14,117 nt of DNA from Candidatus Bathyarchaeota archaeon (GCA_021162225.1 JAGGZB010000194.1:1-14117), one strand, 5' to 3'; positions 1-4,953 are shown, counted from the stretch's first letter. The notes: generated by a model not told the origin, from the letters alone. Numbers and translations: made by a program.

Positions 1-181
1 GCTAGAAGAGATCAGGGAAATAAGACGTCAAGCTGAGGAACGTATCAAAAAGCTAAGGAGAGAGCTAGGTTTAGCTGAGAGTGAAGAAGAACCAAACAGG
101 TTCTGTCCTCAATGCGGAAAAAATTTAACGAGTCTCCCCGATGATATAAGAGTTTGCCCCTATTGCGGATCCAAACTGTAA
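1..181 (+). CDS. C-terminal end of a coiled-coil plus zinc-ribbon protein (partial)
   Basis: Reading frame 2 is open from the window edge and ends at TAA 179-181, giving the last 59 residues of a protein whose start lies outside the window. The visible part begins with a highly charged Arg/Glu/Lys-rich helix that looks like a coiled coil. It ends in a rubredoxin-type zinc ribbon: FCPQCG, then about 15 residues, then VCPYCG, followed by SKL and the stop. Four-cysteine ribbons of this kind bind one structural zinc and are common at the ends of small archaeal proteins, where they often mediate protein or nucleic acid contacts. I do not recognise the family from this fragment, so no function is assigned. 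A T-run follows about 40 bases downstream. Confidence 0.8.
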   Translation, partial: LEEIREIRRQAEERIKKLRRELGLAESEEEPNRFCPQCGKNLTSLPDDIRVCPYCGSKL

Positions 182-218
182 ATCTTAAACTTTTAGCTAC
201 TTATACTATTATCCCATC

Positions 219-224
219 TTTTTT
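219..224 (+). terminator. Candidate T-run terminator after the zinc-ribbon gene
   Basis: Six consecutive T residues lie in a pyrimidine-rich stretch about 40 bases after the zinc-ribbon stop codon and before the RAM gene. Archaeal RNA polymerase often terminates at such T-tracts without a hairpin. There is no supporting stem-loop, so this is only a candidate. Confidence 0.3.
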
Positions 225-242
225 ATCTTCTGAAGGTAACCG

Positions 243-250
243 TTATATTT
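243..250 (+). promoter_or_regulatory. Candidate TATA box for the RAM pair
   Basis: TTATATTT lies about 40 bases before the chosen GTG start. The usual archaeal distance of roughly 26 bases from TATA centre to transcript start would place the 5' end near 272. That leaves a short leader that still contains the ribosome binding site at 272-279. Confidence 0.4.
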
Positions 251-271
251 CATAATTGATCATAATCTTTG

Positions 272-279
272 AAGGTGAT
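272..279 (+). promoter_or_regulatory. Ribosome binding site that sets the first RAM start at 286
   Basis: AAGGTGAT matches the archaeal anti-Shine-Dalgarno (complement of 16S GATCACCT) and lies six bases before GTG 286. It sits downstream of the longer-frame TTG at 256, which has no such site, so the shorter start is preferred. Confidence 0.7.
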
Positions 280-285
280 GTCTTC

Positions 286-516
286 GTGGTTTCAGCATGC
301 GTATTGATTAGAACTTCTCATGGAAAATTCAAGGAAGTCGTTGAGAGAATACGGCAAATCAAAGGTGTCGCAAGTGTTTTTCCAGTTTTAGGAAGATACG
401 ATGCGGTTGTGGATGTTGAATGTCCAAGTATGGCCGAATTGGGAAGCACCGTGCTTCGAATCAGTAGACTGGCAGGCGTAGTATTCACCGAAACTCTTGT
501 TGAGGTTCAAAAGTAG
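286..516 (+). CDS. Stand-alone RAM domain protein (Lrp/AsnC effector-binding domain without HTH)
   Basis: The product is a 76-residue protein consisting only of the ligand-binding RAM (ASNC_trans_reg) fold of Lrp/AsnC regulators; there is no helix-turn-helix. Visible hallmarks are the first beta strand with ACVLI, a helix with VVERIRQIKGV, the central GRYDAVVDV strand (G-Y/F-D is the conserved RAM signature), and the final TETLVEV strand. In full Lrp proteins this domain binds amino acids and oligomerises. Stand-alone versions are known in archaea and thermophilic bacteria and form ring-like oligomers, but their roles are mostly unsettled. GTG 286 is chosen over TTG 256 because of the well-spaced binding site. 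The stop codon overlaps the ribosome binding site of the next gene, a paralogue, so the two are probably co-translated and may hetero-oligomerise (inference). Confidence 0.85.
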   Translation: MVSACVLIRTSHGKFKEVVERIRQIKGVASVFPVLGRYDAVVDVECPSMAELGSTVLRISRLAGVVFTETLVEVQK

Positions 517-530
517 GAGGTGATGAAAAG

Positions 531-755
531 ATGCTGAATGCTTGTGTACTAATTAAAATCGTGCCTACAAAAGCTGATCCGATTCTAGAGGCGGTTAAGA
601 CCATCAAGGAAGTGCGGAAGGCATACCTTACATACGGAAGATTCGATATAGTAGCGTTTCTAGAGGTTGAGGATTACAAGGAGCTGAGAGAGGTAACTAT
701 ACATATAAACGAGATACCTGGCGTCAGAAGCACAGAGACTCTGGCTGAGGGCTGA
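531..755 (+). CDS. Second stand-alone RAM domain protein, paralogue of the upstream gene
   Basis: This is a 74-residue protein with the same fold and length as its upstream neighbour: NACVLIK strand, a helix ending TIKEVRKAY, the GRFDIVAFLEV signature strand, a second helix with LREVTIHINEI, and a final PGVRSTETLAEG strand. No DNA-binding domain is present. The start is ATG 531, preceded at 516-525 by GGAGGTGATG, a near-perfect archaeal ribosome binding site beginning at the last base of the upstream stop codon. The two copies share the ACVLI, GR-Y/F-D and TETL positions but are otherwise clearly diverged, which argues for an old duplication. An amino acid-sensing or metabolite-binding role is known for the domain; a regulatory partner for this pair is not visible. 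The dtdA gene follows after 28 bases. Confidence 0.87.
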   Translation: MLNACVLIKIVPTKADPILEAVKTIKEVRKAYLTYGRFDIVAFLEVEDYKELREVTIHINEIPGVRSTETLAEG

Positions 756-783
756 AAGCTCCTCACATCTTCTATTTCTTCAC

Positions 784-1617
784 TTGAGATGTTACGCGTT
801 GATTCTCATAATTGCTTCAAAGAAGGATGAAGCTTCCTTAAACATTGCAGAGCAGCTAATCAAAAGGCATGATTTTAAGAAAACATCGGAGGAATTCATG
901 GGCAATCCTGTTTATTTAAGGGAATCATTCATTGGAGAAGATGTTAAGCTTATATTTGTTAATCAAGAGACAATATATACGCAGGATGCTCCTTTTCCTG
1001 AAGGATCCAGACTTATAATTTTTATATCTAGGCATAAGAGCAAGAGCGGTAGACCTACTCTCTCTGTTCATACGCCCGGAAATATAAGTGAAGCTCTTCT
1101 GGGAGGAATTCCTCGTAAGGTCTCCATCTCCCCTGCAAGTGCTATGAAGGAGGCATTGATAGAGATGAAGAAGGCACAGGAAGAGATGGATCTAAAATAT
1201 GAAGTCTCCTATGAATGTACTCACCATGGGCCGTCGCTTGATCTCCCAGTAATGTTCGCTGAGCTCGGCAGCTCACCCTTACAATGGAGAGATTCTGAGG
1301 CTGCTGACGCAGTTGCGAGGGGGGCATTGGCAGCTGCTTCAACAAGGAGGATTTATCCATCTGTTCTTGGAATAGGAGGTCCTCATTATAACATGAAATT
1401 TACTCGAAAAGCACTGGAAACAGAGGTTGCTTTTGGCCACATTATTCCCAAATACGCTATTGGAGCATTGGATGGAGAAATGCTGAGGCAATGCGTGGAA
1501 AGAACAGTTGAGCCTGTTCAAAAGGCTATCTTGGATTGGAAGGGTATAAGGGGAAGCGAGAAGAAGAGTCTCTTAGAAGATTTGCGTAAGATCGGACTAG
1601 AATATGAGAAGATATAA
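784..1617 (+). CDS. dtdA: D-aminoacyl-tRNA deacylase (DtdA, archaeal DTD2 type)
   Basis: This metal-dependent enzyme hydrolyses D-amino acids mischarged on tRNA, a cytoplasmic chiral proofreading step. At 277 residues it has the usual length of the archaeal/plant DTD2 (GEK1) family. Recognisable conserved blocks in order are SRHKS (82-86), VHTPGN (95-100), CTHHGP (145-150), GIGGPHY (196-202) and GHIIPKYA (218-225). The His-rich blocks are candidate metal-binding or catalytic positions. The start is TTG 784; no good ribosome binding site precedes it, and ATG 789 is out of frame. It lies 28 bases after the RAM pair on the same strand with no clear promoter between them, so it is probably co-transcribed. 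It ends 15 bases from the end of the convergent rpl10. Confidence in family is high; the exact start is less certain. Confidence 0.93.
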   Translation: MRCYALILIIASKKDEASLNIAEQLIKRHDFKKTSEEFMGNPVYLRESFIGEDVKLIFVNQETIYTQDAPFPEGSRLIIFISRHKSKSGRPTLSVHTPGNISEALLGGIPRKVSISPASAMKEALIEMKKAQEEMDLKYEVSYECTHHGPSLDLPVMFAELGSSPLQWRDSEAADAVARGALAAASTRRIYPSVLGIGGPHYNMKFTRKALETEVAFGHIIPKYAIGALDGEMLRQCVERTVEPVQKAILDWKGIRGSEKKSLLEDLRKIGLEYEKI

Positions 1618-1632
1618 ATGGATCTGGGTAGG

Positions 1633-2478
1633 TTATTTCGGTATCTTCGAAGATAATGCTAGAGCTTCGAGATGGGCTTTCATTATTAGATCTCGTATTA
1701 CTTGTGGTGAAGGTATAGTTGCGTTCAAGGCGAGCCTGTACGCCTCTGAAAATGCGATCTGAAGAAGAATCTGAATGTTCTCCGCGGATGGATAGGCCGC
1801 ATTCAATGATAGATTAAGCGCCTGCATACATGCTTCACTTATCTTATCCTTATATTCTTCAAGGTCTATGGTGAGTTTTTCCTCAGGTATTATTACCCCA
1901 TCGTCGTAGGCTACCTTAAGCGATAATCCAGCCTCGATCGCTTTTATGCCAAGCTTCGAAAGGACGGCGGCTAGGCTTTGAGATATGACTTCTCCTTTTC
2001 TGGCGACGACCGTATCCTTATTGACCCATACACTGCCAGATTCTATTCGTGTAGGTATGCCGACGGAGCCGAGCTGGCTAATAATCGGCCCGGGAGATAA
2101 TCCTGTGTTCCCAGCAGGTACGATTATATCCTCCGTGGCTACATCCCCAGCTTTCGCAAACCCCTTCACCTTGCTTTTTTCCAATATCAACGAAAGCTTG
2201 AAGGGGTTTATGTCCGTAAAGAGGAAGATGTTAGAGCCTTGAAGATATTTAGTGAGACTTTCCATTTCAGGGATACCGAGCTCAGATATAGCTCTTTTCA
2301 TAACTGTGTTCTTAACCACTTTGATGTAGGCTGTTCCTTTAAGCTTCTTCCTAAGTTCTTGGAGCTGGGTTGCTCTAACCTTATGAAGGCTCGCGATGCC
2401 TATAACTTTGTATCTCTTCAAAAGATCCTTTACTTCCTCAACCATCTTAGCTTTTTGAATTAACGATTGTCTCTGCAA
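1633..2478 (-). CDS. rpl10: Large subunit ribosomal protein uL10 (P0 stalk base), without acidic tail
   Basis: uL10/P0 anchors the L12 stalk to 23S rRNA, where it helps recruit translation factors. The N-terminal rRNA-binding domain is clear (KYKVIGIASLHKV-like region, then VVKNTVMKRAI), followed by the archaeal insertion domain (PAGNTGLSPGPIISQL). After it come three amphipathic helices that match the archaeal L12-dimer sites: CMQALNLSLNAAYPS, LLQIAFSEAYRLALNA and DLIMKAHLEALAL. The protein then stops at SSKIPK, about 281 residues, whereas many archaeal P0 proteins continue into an Ala/Glu/Lys-rich segment ending GLGALF. TTG 2478 is chosen over GTG 2487 because GAGGTG at 2485-2490 then sits six bases upstream; GTG 2487 lies inside that site. 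It is the last gene of the secE operon, and the uL1 stop overlaps this binding site region. Confidence 0.94.
   Translation of the reverse strand: MQRQSLIQKAKMVEEVKDLLKRYKVIGIASLHKVRATQLQELRKKLKGTAYIKVVKNTVMKRAISELGIPEMESLTKYLQGSNIFLFTDINPFKLSLILEKSKVKGFAKAGDVATEDIIVPAGNTGLSPGPIISQLGSVGIPTRIESGSVWVNKDTVVARKGEVISQSLAAVLSKLGIKAIEAGLSLKVAYDDGVIIPEEKLTIDLEEYKDKISEACMQALNLSLNAAYPSAENIQILLQIAFSEAYRLALNATIPSPQVIRDLIMKAHLEALALSSKIPK
1642..1655. repeat. 14-bp perfect palindrome in the last codons of rpl10
   Basis: TATCTTCGAAGATA reads the same on both strands. As RNA it could form a 5-bp stem with a TCGA loop from either transcript. It lies just inside the 3' end of rpl10, about 25 bases past the end of the convergent dtdA. 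It may contribute to 3'-end formation of either transcript, or it may be chance in the SSKI codons. Confidence 0.35.
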
Positions 2479-2484
2479 TCTATA

Positions 2485-2490
2485 CACCTC
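2485..2490 (-). promoter_or_regulatory. Ribosome binding site that sets the rpl10 start at TTG 2478
   Basis: GAGGTG on the minus strand lies six bases before TTG 2478. The GTG at 2487 is part of the motif itself, so it is unlikely to be the start even though it gives a slightly longer frame. The motif also overlaps the end of the upstream rpl1 stop codon, consistent with translational coupling. Confidence 0.6.
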
Positions 2491-3142
2491 ATTTGATGCT
2501 GACCTTTACAGAAGGACCCATAGTCATCTTCACATATATCGAATCGATGTTTTTTATGCCTCTCCTAAGCTTTCCAGCGATTCTTCTTATTACCGTCTGA
2601 ATATTCTCTGCAATCTCGTCATCAGACATGCTCTCTGTTCCCACCCTACAGTGGATTACAGGCTGATCCCTCGCTCTAACCCGAATAATTCTTCTGTTTC
2701 TCTCAATAATCTCTTTTATGTCTGCTGTCGGAGGAACGGGAGTAGGCATCTTTCCTCTCGGGCCAAGTATCGGCCCGAATACTCTTCCGACAAGCGGCAT
2801 CAGAGGAGCAGCTGCTATGAATGAATCTATACGCTTAGCTAATTCTCTTTGCCTTTTCTTGTCGTTTATTAACCCCTCAACATCTGCGGATTCAAGAACT
2901 AGATCCGCACCAGCTCTTCTGGCTTGGAGAGCCATATCACCATCAGCTATCACGCAGACTTCCACCTTCTTGTCAAGAGCGTGTGGAAGCTCAATGCTTT
3001 CCTGTATCCTATTCTCTGGCTTCTTAACATCCACATCACGTAAGTTGATAATCAGCTCTACCGATTGAGTGAAATTTCTTTTCCTAGTTTTCTCCCTCAT
3101 CTCTTTTAATGCCGCCTTGATATCATCGATCTCTACTGACAT
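2489..3142 (-). CDS. rpl1: Large subunit ribosomal protein uL1
   Basis: uL1 binds the mobile L1 stalk of 23S rRNA and takes part in release of E-site tRNA. The 217-residue product has the expected archaeal length and the family signature GPILGPRGKMPTP at 123-135. The N-terminal RNFTQSVELIINLRDVD strand and C-terminal KNIDSIYVKMTMGPSVKV strand of the rRNA-binding domain are also present. The ATG start at 3142 is preceded by a purine-rich GAGGCTGAG. In archaea such as Methanococcus vannielii uL1 represses translation of its own operon by binding its mRNA (established there, not shown here). The 48-base gap in front of this gene is the only sizeable spacer inside the operon. The next gene, rpl10, is tightly coupled. 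Confidence 0.96.
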   Translation of the reverse strand: MSVEIDDIKAALKEMREKTRKRNFTQSVELIINLRDVDVKKPENRIQESIELPHALDKKVEVCVIADGDMALQARRAGADLVLESADVEGLINDKKRQRELAKRIDSFIAAAPLMPLVGRVFGPILGPRGKMPTPVPPTADIKEIIERNRRIIRVRARDQPVIHCRVGTESMSDDEIAENIQTVIRRIAGKLRRGIKNIDSIYVKMTMGPSVKVSIK

Positions 3143-3190
3143 TTTCTCAGCCTCGAATTGTGAGGAAATTATTAGCCTCCGATAAAAAGA

Positions 3191-3685
3191 TTATTGTTCA
3201 CTCGCTTTTATGATGTCATCATATTTTCCTTCATTTATCTCCTTTAACACAGTCTTTGGATTTTTATTATCAATGGTCACTCCCATACTTACGCATGTTC
3301 CCACTATCTCCTTAACCGCGGCTTTTAGATTCTTAGCTAAGAGACTGGGCATCTTGATCTTAGCTATCTTCACTACTTGTTCAAACGTTAAGTTTCCAGC
3401 GACTTCTTCGCCTGGCTTACCTGATCCTTTCTGTATTCCAGCTTCTTTGACGATTAAGGCGGAGGTTGTGGGCATCCCAACCTCTATTTCAAACTCTTTA
3501 GTGTCAACATCAACGATTATCTTGACCGGAACCCTCATACCGGCGTATTCTGAAGTTAGCTCGTTTATTCTATTCACTACAGCGAGTACATTGACTCCGA
3601 GAGGTCCAAGAGCTGGGCCTAGAGGCGGCCCGGCTGTTGCTTGACCGCCACTTACTAGTGCTTCAACGACTTTCTTCTCGCCCAT
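3191..3685 (-). CDS. rpl11: Large subunit ribosomal protein uL11
   Basis: uL11 binds the GTPase-associated centre of 23S rRNA beside P0 and helps position elongation factors. The product is 164 residues. It has the hallmark Gly/Pro-rich N-terminal segment GGQATAGPPLGPALGPLGVN (13-32) and a C-terminal rRNA-binding domain with NLTFEQVVKIAKIKMPSLLAKNLKAAVKEIVGTC spread over roughly 98-131. Archaeal uL11 proteins carry a C-terminal extension like the NKNPKTVLKEINEGKYDDII region seen here. The ATG start at 3685 is preceded by GAGGAGGGA. The gene starts 2 bases after the nusG stop, so co-translation with nusG is likely. Confidence 0.97.
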   Translation of the reverse strand: MGEKKVVEALVSGGQATAGPPLGPALGPLGVNVLAVVNRINELTSEYAGMRVPVKIIVDVDTKEFEIEVGMPTTSALIVKEAGIQKGSGKPGEEVAGNLTFEQVVKIAKIKMPSLLAKNLKAAVKEIVGTCVSMGVTIDNKNPKTVLKEINEGKYDDIIKASEQ

Positions 3686-3687
3686 TA

Positions 3688-4170
3688 TTATGTTCCCTCC
3701 TCACTTTCTCCGCCTTTCTTGATCAGTTTTAAGTAATCAGCGTGAACAGTGACTGGAAGAGTGAAGGATGCCTCTAAAAGCTCTATTGTAACTTCTTCCT
3801 TAGTTTTATCAATATTAGTTATCTTTGCTCTCATTCCTTTGAATGGTCCTCCAATCACTTCAACAAGATCGCCGATGTCAAGTTCTTCAATAACGGGTCT
3901 AACAACTATGTATTTTTCTATTTCTTCAAGGGAGACTAGTCCGGGAACCCTTGATCTAACATGCTTTATTCCAGAGATTGCTTGCTCAACTATGTGTGGT
4001 CCTTCAGCTTCGATGAATATGTACCCTTTAAGAGAGTCTGGCACAAGGATGGCCTTGATCGGGATTTTATTAGCCTCGGCTCTTCCAGCAATCAGTTTAG
4101 AGACGTTTCTCTCCTGCCCCGCGGTTGTTCTGACGGCGAAGATCATTGTAGATTGTTTATTCTCGCTCAT
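3688..4170 (-). CDS. spt5: Transcription elongation factor Spt5 (NusG family)
   Basis: Archaeal Spt5 binds the RNA polymerase clamp together with Spt4, raises processivity and links transcription to translation. The 160-residue protein has an NGN domain (MIFAVRTTAGQERNVSKLI near the N-terminus, then GYIFIEAEG, and HVRSRVPG). A single KOW domain follows (DIGDLVEVIGGPFKGMRAKITNID, then VTIELLEASFTLPVTVHADYLKLI). ATG 4170 is chosen over GTG 4179 because AAGGTGAT at 4175-4182 is correctly spaced for the ATG and would overlap the GTG. That site overlaps the secE stop codon, so secE and this gene are translationally coupled. The order secE-spt5-L11-L1-L10 is the common archaeal one. Archaeal genes are often labelled nusG. 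Confidence 0.95.
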   Translation of the reverse strand: MSENKQSTMIFAVRTTAGQERNVSKLIAGRAEANKIPIKAILVPDSLKGYIFIEAEGPHIVEQAISGIKHVRSRVPGLVSLEEIEKYIVVRPVIEELDIGDLVEVIGGPFKGMRAKITNIDKTKEEVTIELLEASFTLPVTVHADYLKLIKKGGESEEGT

Positions 4171-4174
4171 TCCT

Positions 4175-4182
4175 ATCACCTT
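4175..4182 (-). promoter_or_regulatory. Ribosome binding site of spt5, overlapping the secE stop
   Basis: On the minus strand TAAGGTGATAGGAATG combines the secE stop codon (TAA), a strong GGTGAT site and the spt5 ATG. It decides the spt5 start in favour of ATG 4170 over GTG 4179. Confidence 0.7.
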
Positions 4183-4360
4183 ACGCCGGAAACGCTATTT
4201 TAATGAAGGCTGAAATGAGATGTATAGTGTACCCTACAAGGCCTACAAGCGTCATTCCAGCTGAGCAGATCTTTATCATTCTCCATAGCTCGGTTCCCCT
4301 AGGTTTACGTGCAAGCCGGAGCAATCTTAAACATGACTGAATGAACGTTGTGAGTCCCAA
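4181..4360 (-). CDS. secE: Protein translocase subunit SecE (Sec61 gamma)
   Basis: This 59-residue protein is easy to miss. SecE clamps the SecY channel in the cytoplasmic membrane. The sequence begins MGLTTFIQSCLRLLRLARKP, followed by the family's short amphipathic helix and the conserved KP-x-x-x-E-L/F-W turn (here KPRGTELWRMIKI). A single membrane helix then runs through GMTLVGLVGYTIHLISAFI, and the protein ends IKIAFPA. This is the standard archaeal SecE layout and length. In-frame stop TAG lies just upstream, leaving TTG 4360 as the best start; GAGAGATG ten or so bases before it is a weak binding site. The gene overlaps the spt5 ribosome binding site and heads the operon. No ORF of usual cut-off length reveals it; it was found by reading the gap before spt5. 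Confidence 0.9.
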   Translation of the reverse strand: MGLTTFIQSCLRLLRLARKPRGTELWRMIKICSAGMTLVGLVGYTIHLISAFIKIAFPA

Positions 4361-4390
4361 AGCCTAACATCTCTCTTGTTTCTTTAGGTC

Positions 4391-4437
4391 AAACAAAAGG
4401 ATGGAGGTCTTCTATATAAGAATATACCTCTTTGTTT
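4391..4437. repeat. Long imperfect inverted repeat centred on the TATA box
   Basis: Three nested arm pairs are visible: AAACAAA (4391-4397) with TTTGTTT (4431-4437), GAGGT (4404-4408) with ACCTC (4426-4430), and TTCT (4410-4413) with AGAA (4419-4422). The left arm carries a 6-base bulge (4398-4403). The centre coincides with the candidate TATA box of the secE operon. It could be a regulator binding site or an RNA hairpin if transcribed from further upstream. Confidence 0.5.
4412..4419 (-). promoter_or_regulatory. Candidate TATA box for the secE-spt5-rpl11-rpl1-rpl10 operon
   Basis: TTATATAG on the minus strand is 53 to 59 bases before the secE start. With the usual spacing, transcription would begin near 4389, giving a leader of about 30 bases. 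The surrounding TTCT-ATATA-AGAA is nearly palindromic, so it could also fire toward rpl12. Confidence 0.45.
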
Positions 4438-4472
4438 CCTTTATCTTTTTCAATTGGAAACCCCCTACATAA

Positions 4473-4500
4473 GAAGGCACTCTCTGAAAGAGATATCTTC
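4473..4500. repeat. Short inverted repeat in the secE/rpl12 intergenic region
   Basis: GAAG (4473-4476) pairs with CTTC (4497-4500), and inside it TCTCT (4481-4485) pairs with AGAGA (4489-4493) around a GAA loop. The motif GAAAGAGAT at 4486-4494 recurs at 4533-4541 at the predicted rpl12 transcript start. Function is unknown. Confidence 0.3.
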
Positions 4501-4507
4501 CGACAGA

Positions 4508-4517
4508 TTTAAGTATA
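4508..4517 (+). promoter_or_regulatory. Candidate TATA box for rpl12
   Basis: TTTAAGTATA lies 26 to 28 bases before position 4540. The predicted transcript start would fall at or next to ATG 4540, the first codon of a 12-codon frame, and about 38 bases before the rpl12 start. A small inverted repeat, AAGAT (4517-4521) with ATCTT (4527-4531), abuts it. Confidence 0.45.
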
Positions 4518-4539
4518 AGATTTTCAATCTTCGAAAGAG

Positions 4540-4578
4540 ATGAGTATGTTGATAAAGGCGGTAGAAGGTGAAGATTGA
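4540..4578 (+). CDS. Possible 12-residue leader peptide overlapping the rpl12 start
   Basis: ATG 4540 opens the frame MSMLIKAVEGED, whose TGA at 4576-4578 overlaps the first base of the rpl12 ATG. No ribosome binding site precedes it, but the predicted transcript start coincides with the ATG, so leaderless translation is conceivable. The rpl12 ribosome binding site lies within its last codons. It may equally be chance; there is no homology to judge from. Confidence 0.2.
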   Translation: MSMLIKAVEGED

Positions 4579-4895
4579 TGGAGTACATCTACGCAGCTCT
4601 ATTGTTGCATCGAGCCGGTAAACCTATAGATGAGGAAAATGTAACTAAGGTGCTTGAAGTCGCCGGGATACAAACAGATCCAGCTAGGGTAAAAGCCCTT
4701 GTAGCAGCACTATCCGAGATCGATATCGATGAGGCTATAAAGTCGGCACCAACAGTATTAGCTGCAGCTCCAGCGGCAGCGCCTGCGGAAGCAGCTCCTG
4801 CTGCTGAAGAGAAGAAAGAGGAAGAGAAGAAGGAAGAAGAGGAGGAGAAGAAGGAAGAAGAGGCCCTTGAGGGGCTTGGAGCGCTCTTTGGCTAA
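4578..4895 (+). CDS. rpl12: Ribosomal protein P1/L12 (archaeal stalk protein aP1)
   Basis: This acidic stalk protein binds as dimers to the helices of P0 and uses its C-terminal tip to recruit translation factors. The 105-residue product starts MEYIYAALLLHRAGKPI, the typical archaeal N-terminal dimerisation domain. An Ala/Pro hinge (about 60-80) follows, then a Lys/Glu-rich low-complexity segment, ending ALEGLGALFG, the factor-binding tail. ATG 4578 is chosen over TTG 4575 because AAGGTGA at 4565-4571 is six bases before the ATG and the family begins MEY. The gene is not beside rpl10 as usual but diverges from the secE operon, with its own promoter. alaS follows after about 100 bases that include further TATA-like sequence. 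Confidence 0.96.
   Translation: MEYIYAALLLHRAGKPIDEENVTKVLEVAGIQTDPARVKALVAALSEIDIDEAIKSAPTVLAAAPAAAPAEAAPAAEEKKEEEKKEEEEEKKEEEALEGLGALFG
4757..4866 (+). repeat. Low-complexity Ala/Pro then Lys/Glu coding stretch of rpl12
   Basis: The stretch is purine-rich, especially GAAGAGAAGAAG-type triplets at about 4805-4862, and encodes the flexible hinge of the stalk protein. It is a normal feature of archaeal P1, noted because such tracts mislead composition-based searches. Confidence 0.7.
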
Positions 4896-4945
4896 ACCGC
4901 TAAGTTTCAGAAGGCTAGAACCGGCTCTGTCCTTATTTATACGCG

Positions 4946-4953
4946 TTTAAAAA
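4946..4953 (+). promoter_or_regulatory. Candidate TATA box before alaS
   Basis: TTTAAAAA is a good archaeal TATA match and would place a transcript start near 4976, about 50 bases before ATG 5028. Further TATA-like sequences follow at 4960-4967 and 4968-4975. The second of these would fit a leaderless transcript at TTG 4998. So alaS may have its own promoter besides read-through from rpl12. Confidence 0.4.

Noticed and set aside
256..285. Longer N-terminus for the first RAM protein from TTG 256
   Set aside because: The extra ten residues would be encoded across the ribosome binding site, and RAM proteins begin directly with the first strand; GTG 286 is correctly spaced.
521..536. C/D box-like TGATGA and CTGA near the second RAM start
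   Set aside because: The boxes are only a few bases apart and TGATGA is part of the GGAGGTGATG ribosome binding site, so this is not a guide RNA.
1643..4535. ATCTTCGAA shared by both proposed inversion edges (1643-1651 and 4527-4535), as microhomology
   Set aside because: The same 9-mer also occurs inside alaS at about 5469-5477, and it is part of a self-palindrome, so it is not specific evidence for a recombination junction.
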